A stretch of 64,000 nt of DNA from positions 5,394,001 to 5,458,000 of the forward strand of contig NZ_RAPR01000001.1 of assembly GCF_003610235.1 (NCBI RefSeq), in the 5' to 3' direction. The stretch comes from Catellatospora citrea (GTDB lineage Bacteria > Actinomycetota > Actinomycetes > Mycobacteriales > Micromonosporaceae). Of this stretch, positions 1-8,845 are shown one piece after another (within the stretch, counting starts at the first letter, position 1; each line of letters starts with the position of its first letter). The position numbers and the translations under genes were made by a program. Below the pieces are notes generated by a model that had not been told where the DNA came from, searched no databases, and worked only from the letters and a program-made list of their open reading frames with translations.

Positions 1-621
1 TCCGGGGTGATGGGTGGCGAAGCACGCCGGCTGAGCAACGTGGTCTTCATGGGCATGGGCGAGCCGCTGGCCAACTACAACCGGGTCATCGCGGCCGTGC
101 GCCGCCTGACCAGCCCCGCTCCGGAGGGCCTGGGGCTGTCCCAGCGGCACATCACGGTCTCCACGGTGGGTCTGGTTCCCGCGATGCGGAAGCTCGCGGA
201 GGAAGACCTCTCCGTGACTCTTGCGCTCTCGCTGCACGCGCCCGATGATGACCTTCGCGACGAACTCGTGCCGGTGAACCAACGGTGGAAGGTCGCCGAA
301 GTGCTCGACGCCGCGTGGGCGTATGCCGCCCGCACGGGACGCCGGGTCAGCATCGAGTACGCCATGATCAGAGACGTGAACGACCAGCCGTGGCGGGCTG
401 ACCTGCTGGGTCGCCTGCTGGCGGGGCGGCTGGCGCACGTCAATCTCATCCCGCTCAACCCCACACCGGGCAGCAAGTGGGACGCCAGTCCCAAGCCGGT
501 GGAGCGGGAGTTCGTCCGGAGGTTGCGTGCGGCCGGAGTGGCCACTACGGTGCGTGACACCCGGGGACGCGAGATTGACGGCGCATGTGGACAGTTGGCT
601 GCGAGCGAGGTTGAGGCATGA
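1..621 (+). CDS. rlmN: 23S rRNA (adenine-2503-C2)-methyltransferase RlmN, C-terminal part
   Basis: The gene enters from the left edge; only the last 206 codons are present. RlmN is a radical-SAM enzyme that methylates C2 of A2503 in 23S rRNA (and A37 of some tRNAs). The visible part holds the family blocks [40 protein letters not shown] and [12 protein letters not shown]. The C-terminal GACGQL block carries the Cys that the family methylates during catalysis. The 4Fe-4S CxxxCxxC motif should lie upstream of the window. It reads in the same direction as the DivIVA-domain gene 25 bp downstream. Confidence 0.97.
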   Translation, partial: SGVMGGEARRLSNVVFMGMGEPLANYNRVIAAVRRLTSPAPEGLGLSQRHITVSTVGLVPAMRKLAEEDLSVTLALSLHAPDDDLRDELVPVNQRWKVAEVLDAAWAYAARTGRRVSIEYAMIRDVNDQPWRADLLGRLLAGRLAHVNLIPLNPTPGSKWDASPKPVEREFVRRLRAAGVATTVRDTRGREIDGACGQLAASEVEA

Positions 622-646
622 GCGTTTACAGGATTGAGGTTTCGGC

Positions 647-1732
647 GTGAGCTCGCATGGTCAGCGGTTCCGCCGCCGGGCGGTCCGTCGCGGTTACAAG
701 GTCGACGAGGTGGACACGTTCCTCGACCGGGTGGAGGCGACGCTCAACGGCGCCCCGGTCGGTCCCGAGGTGAGGTCGCAGGAGGTCCGCGACGTCGTCT
801 TCCGGGTGCGTTTCGGCGGATACGACGAGTGGCAGGTCGACCTGCACCTCGACCGGGTCGAGCGCCAGCTCGCCGAGCTGGAGGAGCGTCCGGCCGCCCC
901 CGGTCGCGGCGCCGAGCTGCGGGCCGGTCTGGGCGCTCCGACGCCGGCCCCCGCGCCCGTGCCCGACCGGATGGGCCCGCCGCCCCCGCCACTGCCGACC
1001 CGCACTCCGGCCGCCAACGCGCCGACCGGCGCGCTGCCGCGCTACGAGCAGCCGCGCTTCGACGAGCAGCCCTCGTACGCGGGCCAGAGCTCGATGGGTG
1101 GTCCCGGCGGCCAGCAGCAGGCTCCCGCGGTGCCGCCCGGCCCGCAGGGCAGCTTCGACGGCTTCGGCGGCGGTCACGGCCGCGCCGACATGACCAGCGA
1201 GATCCGGATGGAGCGGCCGCAGCCGCCGCGTATGCCGGAGCCGCCCCGCAACGAGCCCCCGCGCGTCGACCCGTACGGGCCGAGCAGCGGTTTCGGCTCC
1301 GTGACCGCGCAGCAGCCGGTGTACGGCGGCGCGCCGCAGCGCGGCGGGTACGACAACGACGCGACGAACACGTTCGGCGCGGTGCCCCCGGCCTCGGCGA
1401 ACCCGTCGACGTACGGTGGCGGCGGCGGTTTCGCGCCTCCGCCGCCCCCGCCGCCGGCCGCGCCCGCGGGCCCGGCGTACACGGGCGAGCTGGCCCGGGT
1501 GGACCAGCTGCGGCGCACGTTCCAGCTGCGGCGGTTCGGCAGCGGCTACGACCCGCAGCAGGTCGACCGGCTGTTCGAGAACGTCCTGGGCTCGCTGTCC
1601 GGGCGCACCGGCGGCACGGTCAACGAGGGTGAGCTCGACGCGGGCCGCCTGAACCTGGTGCCCGGCGGCTACTACGAGGCCGAGGTCGAGCAGGCGCTGC
1701 GCGAGGTGCGCGACATCGTCGGCCGGCGCTGA
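647..1732 (+). CDS. DivIVA-domain protein with four DivIVA-like repeats
   Basis: A 361-residue protein starting with GTG. DivIVA-type repeats of the form GY-x4-V[DE]-x2-[LF] occur four times: GYKVDEVDTFLDRV (about 16-29), GYDEWQVDLHLDRV (58-71), GYDPQQVDRLFENV (about 300-313) and GYYEAEVEQALREV (about 340-353). Residues 81-281 are a Pro/Gly/Gln-rich, probably disordered linker with a run of prolines. DivIVA/Wag31 proteins sense membrane curvature and organise polar growth in actinomycetes. This protein lacks the long coiled coil of Wag31, so it is a DivIVA-domain relative and not Wag31 itself. It ends at a strong terminator. Specific function unknown. Confidence 0.85.
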   Translation: MSSHGQRFRRRAVRRGYKVDEVDTFLDRVEATLNGAPVGPEVRSQEVRDVVFRVRFGGYDEWQVDLHLDRVERQLAELEERPAAPGRGAELRAGLGAPTPAPAPVPDRMGPPPPPLPTRTPAANAPTGALPRYEQPRFDEQPSYAGQSSMGGPGGQQQAPAVPPGPQGSFDGFGGGHGRADMTSEIRMERPQPPRMPEPPRNEPPRVDPYGPSSGFGSVTAQQPVYGGAPQRGGYDNDATNTFGAVPPASANPSTYGGGGGFAPPPPPPPAAPAGPAYTGELARVDQLRRTFQLRRFGSGYDPQQVDRLFENVLGSLSGRTGGTVNEGELDAGRLNLVPGGYYEAEVEQALREVRDIVGRR

Positions 1733-1746
1733 CCGGCGAAAGCACG

Positions 1747-1792
1747 ACGGCCCCGGCCGCAGCCCTCACGGGCGCGGCCGGGGCCGTTTTTT
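1747..1792. terminator. Intrinsic terminator, probably bidirectional
   Basis: A perfect 14-bp stem (1747-1760 pairs with 1774-1787) with a 13-nt loop, followed by six T (1787-1792). It sits 14 bp after the DivIVA-gene stop and 6 bp before the end of the convergent DUF2631 gene, so it can serve the plus-strand gene and perhaps both. Confidence 0.9.
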
Positions 1793-1798
1793 GCCAGG

Positions 1799-2020
1799 TC
1801 AGTCGCGCAGGCCGTTGCGGCGCAGCACGACGTCGATGATCATGATCGCGGCGAGGATTCCGGCGATGCCGATCAGCCAGATGGACTCGACGTTGCCCTC
1901 GTGGTTGCCGAACAGCATCAGCAGCAGCATGACGATCACCACGGTCCCGGCGATCCGGGCGGCCTTCACCGGCGTGGGAGCGTGCTGGTCGGGCGAGGTT
2001 ACCGGCTCTTCTGCGGCCAC
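1799..2020 (-). CDS. DUF2631-type small membrane protein
   Basis: A 73-residue protein starting VAAEEPVTSPDQHAP. The chosen GTG start (2018-2020) has an AGAAGGA ribosome site 7 nt upstream; the frame is open further upstream but without comparable support. Two hydrophobic segments (about 24-37 and 48-66) flank FGNHEGNVESIWLIG, a sequence I associate with DUF2631, a short actinobacterial membrane family of unknown function often found near dxr. Convergent with the DivIVA gene. Confidence 0.75.
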   Translation of the reverse strand: MAAEEPVTSPDQHAPTPVKAARIAGTVVIVMLLLMLFGNHEGNVESIWLIGIAGILAAIMIIDVVLRRNGLRD

Positions 2021-2217
2021 GATCAGGTCCTTCTCTCTCGACTCCAGGCCTCCGCCGACGGCGCGCGTCGCGGTGGCGGCAATACAGTTTGGCATGGCGT
2101 GATCGAGAGCTCGGGGGGAGTCCGGCATCCCACCGGCGAGGTGGCGGCGGACGGGCCCACCGGAGCGCTCAGGTAGCGTCTATCAGGTCCACTACGGGGC
2201 GAGAAGGGAATCGGGCA

Positions 2218-3807
2218 GTGCGGATCACCGGTACGGGACACGCCAGCATGCGGATCGACACGGCGGCGGGTTCGATCCTGTGCGATCCGTGGGTGAACCC
2301 GGCGTACTTCGCCTCGTGGTTCCCCTTCCCCGACAACTCCCAGCTCGACTGGGAGCACCTCGGCGACGTCGACTACCTGTACGTGTCGCACCTGCACCGG
2401 GACCACTTCGACGCGGCGCACCTCAAGCGCTTCGTCAGCAAGAAGGCCACCGTGCTGCTGCCGGAGTACCCGACCTCGCAGCTGGAGGACGAGCTGCGGG
2501 CGCTGGGCTTCACGAAGTTCTTCAAGACCGTGTCGGACGAGGTGCACGAGCTCGACGGCGGCCTGAAGATCATGATCCAGGCGTTGATCTCGCCGACGGA
2601 CGGCCCGATCGGCGACTCGTCGCTGTGGGTCGAGCACGACGGCGTACGCGTGCTCAACCAGAACGACGCCCGCCCCACCGACCTGATCCGCTTCACCGAG
2701 CTGGGCCACGTGCACGCGCACATGCTCCAGTTCTCGGGCGCGATCTGGTACCCGATGGTCTACGAGCTGCCGCAGGCCGCCAAGACGGCGTTCGGCAAGC
2801 AGAAGCGCGAGCGGCAGTACGACCGCACCTGGCGCTACATCGACGACCTGAAGGCGTCGCACGTCTTCCCGATCGCGGGCCCGCCGTGCTTCCTCGACGA
2901 CGAGCTGTGGCAGTTCAACGACATCCACGGCGACGAGGGCAACATCTTCCCGGATCAGTCGGACTTCGTGCGGGAGTACGCCAAGGTCGGCGGGACCAAC
3001 GGCGTCGTGCTGCTGCCCGGCTCGGTGTCCACGCTGACCGCCGCATCGTGCGACACCACGCACCCGGTCGCGGACCTGGACGAGTTCTTCGCCCGCAAGG
3101 AGGAGCACCTCAAGGCATACCAGGAGCGCCAGCGGCCGGTCATCGAGCGGGAGAAGGCGTCCTGGTCGCACCCGGAGATCGACGTGCTGGCCGGCATGAA
3201 GGCGCGCATCGAGCCGCTGCTGGACGAGTCGGTGCGGCTGGCCCAGGGCGTGGGCGGCCCGGTGCGCTTCGACCTGACCGACCCGGCGGGGGAACTGGTC
3301 GAGTCGATCCTGGTGGACTTCCCGAACAAGGAGGTCCGGATCGCCGCCGACGAGAAGGTGCGCTACCGCTTCCGGACCGAGCGCCGGCTGATCGAGCACC
3401 TGCTGCACATCGACGAGGGCGACTGGGTGAACTCGCTGTTCCTGTCCTGCCGCTTCTCGGCGGCGCGGATCGGGCAGTACAACGAGTTCGTGTACGCGTT
3501 CTTCAAGTGCCTGTCCGAGGAGCGCCTGCAGTACGCGGAGGGCTGGTACGAGTCGCAGCGGCCCGACGCCGAGGACATCACCGTGGACGGCTGGTCGTTC
3601 CAGCGCCGCTGCCCGCACCTGAAGGCCGACCTGACCCGGTTCGGCATCGTCGAGGGCGACCAGCTCACCTGCCAGCTGCACGGCTGGAAGTGGAACCTGG
3701 CCACCGGCCGCTGTCTGACCAGCGTCGGCCACGAGATCCGATCCGAGAAGGCCGGGCAGCCGGCGGCGGGCGCGCAGGACCAGCCCGCCGCGACCCCGGC
3801 CGGGTAG
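2218..3807 (+). CDS. Metallo-beta-lactamase-fold hydrolase fused to a Rieske 2Fe-2S domain
   Basis: 529 residues from a GTG preceded by GAGAAGGGA. The N-terminal half is a metallo-beta-lactamase fold (UlaG-like): the metal-binding motif HLHRDH is at 58-63. The C-terminal domain has the two Rieske cluster-binding pairs: CPH at 465-467 and CQLH at 485-488, the latter followed by GWKWN. The MBL-plus-Rieske layout recalls CMP-N-acetylneuraminate hydroxylase-like proteins, although sialic acid metabolism is not evident nearby. An oxidoreductase or oxygenase role is inferred; the substrate is unknown. It is divergent from the DUF2631 gene (198 bp between starts). Confidence 0.85.
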   Translation: MRITGTGHASMRIDTAAGSILCDPWVNPAYFASWFPFPDNSQLDWEHLGDVDYLYVSHLHRDHFDAAHLKRFVSKKATVLLPEYPTSQLEDELRALGFTKFFKTVSDEVHELDGGLKIMIQALISPTDGPIGDSSLWVEHDGVRVLNQNDARPTDLIRFTELGHVHAHMLQFSGAIWYPMVYELPQAAKTAFGKQKRERQYDRTWRYIDDLKASHVFPIAGPPCFLDDELWQFNDIHGDEGNIFPDQSDFVREYAKVGGTNGVVLLPGSVSTLTAASCDTTHPVADLDEFFARKEEHLKAYQERQRPVIEREKASWSHPEIDVLAGMKARIEPLLDESVRLAQGVGGPVRFDLTDPAGELVESILVDFPNKEVRIAADEKVRYRFRTERRLIEHLLHIDEGDWVNSLFLSCRFSAARIGQYNEFVYAFFKCLSEERLQYAEGWYESQRPDAEDITVDGWSFQRRCPHLKADLTRFGIVEGDQLTCQLHGWKWNLATGRCLTSVGHEIRSEKAGQPAAGAQDQPAATPAG

Positions 3808-3854
3808 CCACCACGGGGCCCACGGGGGCGGGGCGGTCCCGCTACGCTCCCGCG

Positions 3855-4583
3855 ATGACCTTCCACGGGCACGCCCGCCGGGCGCGGAACGAGGCGCTGC
3901 CGCTGGGGGCCCGCAGGCTCGCCGTCAAGCGGTGCGTGAGCGCGTACGCCCCCTTCGGCTACCGCGAGACGCTGGCGCTGCTGATCCGCCTGCACGGGCC
4001 GCTGAACAGCGGGCGCGCGCTGGTCGCGGCCGTGGACACGCTGGAGGCCAGCCGTGGCGCGTGGCGGGCCGCGGTGACCGAACTGGCCGCACTGCGCTAC
4101 ACCGTACGCCGCTCGGGCCGCCGCCCGGTCGAGGCCGAGATGCGCCGGCGGGAGGACGCCGCACTCGGCGGGTGGGCGTGGCCGGGCGGCCTGCACACTG
4201 GCGGACCTCGCGCCCGGCTTCGGGCGAAACGGCTGGTCGCGGTGCCGTTCCTCGTCCGGCACGGGGTGCTCACCCCGCAGCAGGGCCGGTACGAGCAGAC
4301 CGTGCGTGAGATCCACGGCTCCGGCTCGGCGGATTCGCTGGCCGGGATGACCGCCCTCGGGTTGGGGATGGTCGGCATCTGTGGGACCTTCGGTTTCATC
4401 GCCGTCGTCGATGTCGGTCTGCTCCAGGCGTACGCCGTCGCCGGGGCGACCGCCGCGGCGCTGACGTTGCTGCAGTTCTTCCTCGCTCGAAAGATCAGAC
4501 GGCGGGCGGCTCGGCGCCTGGCCGCCGGGTCGGCGAGTCCCCCGCCACCGCTGCCGTGGACCTCCCCGAGCCCTCCGCCGTGA
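3855..4583 (+). CDS. Hypothetical membrane protein
   Basis: A 242-residue protein with two predicted membrane helices near 163-183 and 190-210, followed by a basic stretch (RKIRRRAARR) and a Pro-rich tail. The N-terminal 160 residues are soluble and Arg-rich. I do not recognise a domain. The ATG is 6 nt after TACGCT (3843-3848), the spacing of a leaderless -10 box, which supports this start. The frame is open far upstream, but that part is antisense-type shadow of the preceding gene. Confidence 0.7.
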   Translation: MTFHGHARRARNEALPLGARRLAVKRCVSAYAPFGYRETLALLIRLHGPLNSGRALVAAVDTLEASRGAWRAAVTELAALRYTVRRSGRRPVEAEMRRREDAALGGWAWPGGLHTGGPRARLRAKRLVAVPFLVRHGVLTPQQGRYEQTVREIHGSGSADSLAGMTALGLGMVGICGTFGFIAVVDVGLLQAYAVAGATAAALTLLQFFLARKIRRRAARRLAAGSASPPPPLPWTSPSPPP

Positions 4584-4718
4584 CAGCCGACGCGGTCGAG
4601 GCCGGGCCTCCCGTCACCGCGCCACAGCTCGGGCCGTTGGCGTTTATGCAGGTCAAGCCAGGGTTGGCCGGGCGAGCGGGGACGCTGTCGGGTCGGGGAC
4701 AGGTCTCCAACCTTCCCA

Positions 4719-4789
4719 GTTAATAGCAAGACAGCGATAAACATAAGTCTTCAAATATTCATATTAGCTGTATACGTTCCTCCAAAACA
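4719..4789. promoter_or_regulatory. AT-rich island upstream of the subtilase gene
   Basis: About 67% A+T over 70 bp in a roughly 30% A+T region. It contains TTCAAATATTCATATTAG and the palindrome GTATAC, and lies 75-145 bp upstream of the protease start. The 4584-4863 gap holds no convincing ORF. It probably carries the protease promoter or a regulator-binding region; no single -35/-10 pair is decisive. Confidence 0.4.
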
Positions 4790-4863
4790 CCGTTCCGGCG
4801 GGTCCTGCCACGAGCTACGAGCCAGTGTCGCGGGCCGCCGGCCTGACAGGGGAGGAACCAACC

Positions 4864-6054
4864 ATGAAACGTGCCCGCACGTTCGTGCTGGGTGTCGCGG
4901 TGCTGCTGGCCGGCGCCACCGCCCTGCCCGCGGCCGCTGCCGCCGCGCCACCGGAGGCGGCGGTGCTCGCCGTCAGCGGCGAGGTCGTGGCCGACAGCTA
5001 CGTCGTGGTCCTCAAGCCCGGTGCCGACGTCTCCGCCGCGACCGGCCTGGCCGGGCGCCACGGGGCGAGCCTGCGCAAGACGTTCCGGGCGGGCCTGCGC
5101 GGCTTCTCCTTCAGCGGCAGCGCCCTGGCCGCCCGCCGCATCGCCGCCGACGCGTCCGTCGCCTACGTGCAGCCCAACATGATCCACCGGGCCAGTGCCA
5201 CGCAGTTGCCCGCCACCTGGGGCATCGACCGCATCGACCAGCGCAACCTGCCGCTCAGCAACTCCTACACCTACTCCAACACCGCCTCGTCGGTGCGGGC
5301 GTACATCATCGACACCGGCATCCGGTTCGCGCACAGCGAGTTCGGCGGGCGGGCCGTCTCCGGGTTCGACGCGATCGACGGCGGCACGGCCGACGACGCC
5401 AACGGCCACGGCACCCACGTCGCGGGCACCGTCGGCGGGACCACATACGGCGTGGCCAAGGGCGTGACCCTGGTCGCGGTGCGGGTGCTGGACGCCGAGG
5501 GCAGCGGCACCACCGAGCAGGTCGTCGCGGGCATCGACTGGGTGACCGCCGACCACGACCCGGGCGAGCCCGCGGTCGCCAACATGAGCCTCGGCGGCGG
5601 CGCGGACACGGTGCTGGACAACGCGGTGAAGGCCTCGATCGCGGACGGGGTCACGTACGCCATCGCGGCCGGCAACGGCATCCTGGGCATCTTCGCGGCC
5701 AACGCCTGCAACTACTCGCCCGCCCGGGTGCCCGAGGCCATCACGGTGTCGGCGACGCAGAACAACGACAGCAAGGTCTCCTGGGCCAATCGAGGCACCT
5801 GCGTCGACATCTTCGCGCCGGGCGTGAACATCACCTCGTCGTGGTTCACCGACAACACCGCGACCAACACCATCAGCGGCACCTCGATGGCCACCCCGCA
5901 CGTGGCGGGCGCGGTCGCGCTGTACCTGCAGAACAACCCGGGCGCGACGCCGGCCCAGGTGCAGTCGGCGCTGATCGCCAACGCCACGACCGGCGTCGTC
6001 GGCTCACCCGGCAGCGGTTCCCCGAACCGCCTGCTCTACACCGGCAACTTCTAG
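4864..6054 (+). CDS. Secreted S8 (subtilisin/proteinase K-like) serine protease
   Basis: 396 residues; ATG preceded by GGGGAGG. A Sec signal peptide (KRAR, hydrophobic core, Ala-rich end) covers about 1-28. An inhibitor-I9 propeptide follows (about 43-108, DSYVVVLKPGADVS). The catalytic domain has Asp150 (AYIIDTGI), His182 (NGHGTHVAGT) and Ser341 (SGTSMATPHVAG), with the oxyanion Asn271 in AAGNG. It lacks a C-terminal P-domain or other extension, so it resembles compact proteinase-K-like enzymes that mature by propeptide cleavage outside the cell. An AT-rich island upstream probably drives it. Confidence 0.96.
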   Translation: MKRARTFVLGVAVLLAGATALPAAAAAAPPEAAVLAVSGEVVADSYVVVLKPGADVSAATGLAGRHGASLRKTFRAGLRGFSFSGSALAARRIAADASVAYVQPNMIHRASATQLPATWGIDRIDQRNLPLSNSYTYSNTASSVRAYIIDTGIRFAHSEFGGRAVSGFDAIDGGTADDANGHGTHVAGTVGGTTYGVAKGVTLVAVRVLDAEGSGTTEQVVAGIDWVTADHDPGEPAVANMSLGGGADTVLDNAVKASIADGVTYAIAAGNGILGIFAANACNYSPARVPEAITVSATQNNDSKVSWANRGTCVDIFAPGVNITSSWFTDNTATNTISGTSMATPHVAGAVALYLQNNPGATPAQVQSALIANATTGVVGSPGSGSPNRLLYTGNF

Positions 6055-6066
6055 CCACCCGGCATC

Positions 6067-6100
6067 CCCGGCGCGGTCACGACCCCCGGACCGCGCCGGG
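6067..6100. terminator. Hairpin terminator downstream of the subtilase
   Basis: A perfect 12-bp G+C stem (6067-6078 with 6089-6100) and a 10-nt loop start 13 bp after the protease stop. There is no T run, so this is a terminator-like hairpin by position and stability. Confidence 0.55.
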
Positions 6101-6136
6101 CCCCGGCAGGGCGTGCCGAGGGGGCCGCCTTGCGCA

Positions 6137-6191
6137 GACGTCGGCCTGTCTCGTCGAGTGTTTCGCGGCCTCGACGGCACAGGCCGACGTC
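6137..6191. repeat. Intergenic inverted repeat, family B (copy 1)
   Basis: Arms 6137-6158 and 6170-6191 match at 20 of 22 positions around an 11-nt loop. The arm starts GACGTCGGCCTGTC. Related arms occur at 27377-27443 and, split by an IS30 element, at 44036-44056 and 45256-45276. The repeat lies between two convergent genes. Confidence 0.7.
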
Positions 6192-6205
6192 CATGCCCGA
6201 CGACG

Positions 6206-8683
6206 TCACATCTTGATGCGCTCGTTCTTCGGGTCGTAGAGGGGGCGCAGGGAGGCCGAGGCCGGGTACACCCGCTCGGCGATCTCCACGGTCCACGTCC
6301 CGGCGTCGATCCACGCCTGGTCCAGGGGCACGTCACCGGCGTCGATCATCGCGAGCCCGACCGCTCCGCCGAGCGTGTGGCCGTACGACGCGGCCCTGAT
6401 GTAGCCCACCGGCTTCCCGTCGCGCCGCACCACCTCGGCGTGGAACATCATCGCGTCCGGGTCGGTGACCAGGATCTGCAGCAGCCGGCGGCGCAGCGGC
6501 CCCTCGGCCTTCTTCGCCAGCACCGCCTCGCGGCCGATGAAGCCGCCCGGCTTGTCCAGCGCGACCGCGAACCCGAGCCCCGCCTCCAGCACCGAGTCGG
6601 TGTTGTCGATGTCGTGCCCGTAGTCCCGGTAGCCCTTCTCCATGCGCAGGCTGGACAGCGCCTTGAGGCCCGCGTGCCGCAGCCCCAGCGGCCGCCCGGC
6701 CTCGACCAGCCGGTCGTACGCGTGCACCGCCTGCTCGGCCGGGATGTACAGCTCGTAGCCCAGTTCGCCCAGGTAGGTGATCCGGATGCACAGCGCGCGG
6801 GCGAACCCGAGGTCGATCTCGCGGGCGGTGCGGAAAGCGAACGCCTCGTTCGACATGTCCGCCGTGGTCACGGCGGACAGCAGCTCCCGCGACCGCGGTC
6901 CCTGGATGTTGATCTGGGCGTACGCCCCGGTCATGTCGGTGGCGAACGCGTGCGCCCCGGTCGCCTCGAAGTGCCGGCGCATCCGCGTCTCGACATGGCG
7001 GTGCGCGGTGTCGGAGGCGACCACCCAGAACCGGTCGTCGGCCAGCTTGGTGACGGTCAGGTCGGCCTCCAGCGTGCCGCCCTCGTTCAGCCACTGGGTG
7101 TACGTGATCATCCCCGGCTCGCCGTCGACCCGGTTCGCGCTCAGCCGCTCCAGCGCCGCTCCCGCATCCCGCCCCTGCACCAGGAACTTCGCCATGAACG
7201 ACATGTCCATGAGGATCACGCCCTCGCGAGCGGCCCGGTGCTCCTCGGCCCAGTTCCCGAACCAGTTCTGCCGCCCCCAGGACAGCTTGGCGACCTTGGG
7301 CTCCTGGCCCTCGGGGGCATACCAGTCGGGGCTCTCCCAGCCGCTGACGTCCTTGAAGTAGCCGCGCTGGGCGCGCAGGCGCTCGTGGATCGGGGAGAGC
7401 TTGGCGTCGCGGGCGGTCTCCATGGACTTGCCCGGGTAGTGCGGCGCGTAGACCATGCCCAGCGACTCCACGGTGCGCGTGGCGCGGTAGGCCGGGTTGC
7501 TCTGGTACGTGTGCAGCCGGTCGATGTTCATGCCGGTCACGTCGATGTCGGGGCGGCCGTTGAGGATCCAGTGCGCCATGGCCCGGCCGATGCCGCCGCC
7601 GGTCAGGATGCCGATCGAGTTCAGGCCCGCCGCCACGAAGTAGTTCTTCAGCTCCGGGGCCTCGCCCACGATCGGGGCCAGGTCGGGGGTGAAGCTCTCC
7701 GGGCCGCAGAAGAACTTGCGCACGCCGACCTCGGTCGAGATCGGGATGCGGGCCATCGCCTTCTCCAGGTAGGGCGCCATGCGGTCCCAGTCCGGGGGCA
7801 GCTCGCCGAAGGAGAACGTGTCCGGGATGCCCTCGACCTTCCACGGCGCGCACAGCGCCTCGAACAGGCCGATCATGAGACCGGCGCCCTCCTCGCGGAA
7901 GTAGCCGTACGACGACGGGTCCTCCAGCACCGGCAGGTCGCCGTGCATGCCGTCGATGGGTTCGGTGATCAGGTAGTAGTGCTCGGCGGCCTGCAGCGGG
8001 ATGTTCACGCCGGCCTTCTCGCCGAGCTGGCGGGCCCACATGCCCGCGCAGTTGACCACGAACTCGGCCTCGATGTCGCCGTACGGCGTGCGCACGCCGG
8101 TGACCGTGTTGCCCTGCTTCAGGAAGCCGGTGGCGGGCACGTTCTCGATGATGCGTACGCCCTGCATGCGGGCGCCCTTGGCCAGCGACATGGTGACGTC
8201 GACGGGGTTGGCCCGGCCGTCCTCGGCGACGTAGAACCCGGCGAGCACGTCGTCGACGTTCGCGAGCGGGAACAGGCCCTTGACCTCGCCGGGGGAGACC
8301 TCGTGCACGTCCACGCCGCACAGCCGGTTGAACGCCGACACCCGGCGGTACTCCTCCAGCCGGTCCGCGTCCGTGGCGACCTGCACGAACCCGACCTGCT
8401 TCAGGCCCGTGGCGAGGCCCGTCTCGGCCTCCAGCCGGCTGTACAGGTCGCGGGTGTACTTGCGCATCTCGGTCGACGTCTCCGACATCGAACCGAAGGT
8501 GACCATGAGACCGGCGGCGTGCCAGGTGGTGCCCGAGGTGAGCTTGTCCCGTTCCAGCAGCACCACGTCTTTGCAGCCCATGTGCGCCAGGTGGTACGCG
8601 ATGGAGGTGCCGATGATGCCGCCGCCGACGACCACCACGCGGGCGCGCTCGGGCAGCTGGGGACCGGATGTGTTGCTCGTCAT
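6206..8683 (-). CDS. FAD-dependent oxidoreductase fused to a GcvT domain (dimethylglycine/sarcosine dehydrogenase-like)
   Basis: 825 residues; ATG at 8683. The N-terminal dinucleotide fold has RVVVVGGGIIGTSIAYHL (15-32), and TSGTTWHAAG follows, typical of the DAO/DMGDH family. A middle FAO_M-type segment (YFKDVSGWESPDWY) leads into a C-terminal glycine-cleavage-T (GcvT, tetrahydrofolate-binding) domain with GYELYIP and YRDYGHDI. These enzymes oxidatively demethylate dimethylglycine or sarcosine and pass the C1 unit to folate. No other C1 or glycine-cleavage gene is adjacent, so the substrate is unassigned; a second DAO-family gene lies at 21613-22833. Confidence 0.9.
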   Translation of the reverse strand: MTSNTSGPQLPERARVVVVGGGIIGTSIAYHLAHMGCKDVVLLERDKLTSGTTWHAAGLMVTFGSMSETSTEMRKYTRDLYSRLEAETGLATGLKQVGFVQVATDADRLEEYRRVSAFNRLCGVDVHEVSPGEVKGLFPLANVDDVLAGFYVAEDGRANPVDVTMSLAKGARMQGVRIIENVPATGFLKQGNTVTGVRTPYGDIEAEFVVNCAGMWARQLGEKAGVNIPLQAAEHYYLITEPIDGMHGDLPVLEDPSSYGYFREEGAGLMIGLFEALCAPWKVEGIPDTFSFGELPPDWDRMAPYLEKAMARIPISTEVGVRKFFCGPESFTPDLAPIVGEAPELKNYFVAAGLNSIGILTGGGIGRAMAHWILNGRPDIDVTGMNIDRLHTYQSNPAYRATRTVESLGMVYAPHYPGKSMETARDAKLSPIHERLRAQRGYFKDVSGWESPDWYAPEGQEPKVAKLSWGRQNWFGNWAEEHRAAREGVILMDMSFMAKFLVQGRDAGAALERLSANRVDGEPGMITYTQWLNEGGTLEADLTVTKLADDRFWVVASDTAHRHVETRMRRHFEATGAHAFATDMTGAYAQINIQGPRSRELLSAVTTADMSNEAFAFRTAREIDLGFARALCIRITYLGELGYELYIPAEQAVHAYDRLVEAGRPLGLRHAGLKALSSLRMEKGYRDYGHDIDNTDSVLEAGLGFAVALDKPGGFIGREAVLAKKAEGPLRRRLLQILVTDPDAMMFHAEVVRRDGKPVGYIRAASYGHTLGGAVGLAMIDAGDVPLDQAWIDAGTWTVEIAERVYPASASLRPLYDPKNERIKM

Positions 8684-8778
8684 AGCGCGCGAGCCTACCT
8701 TCCTGACCCGCCAATCAGTCACCCGCCGCCCACCCCACCCCCCACCTGCCCCAACCCGCCCGCCCGCCGCCCCACCGC

Positions 8779-8845
8779 GCCGCAACTCTTAAGGAGTTGC
8801 GGGCTCCGGGCTGCCCTGAGGCCGCGACTCCTTAAGAGTTGCGGC
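8779..8845. repeat. Nested palindromic repeat, family C (copy 1)
   Basis: Arms 8779-8802 and 8822-8845 match at 23 of 24 positions, with a 19-nt loop. Each arm is itself nearly palindromic (CAACTC-TTAAG-GAGTTG), so two small hairpins or one large hairpin can form. It overlaps the last codons of the TetR gene. A diverged relative is at 22913-22975. Confidence 0.75.
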
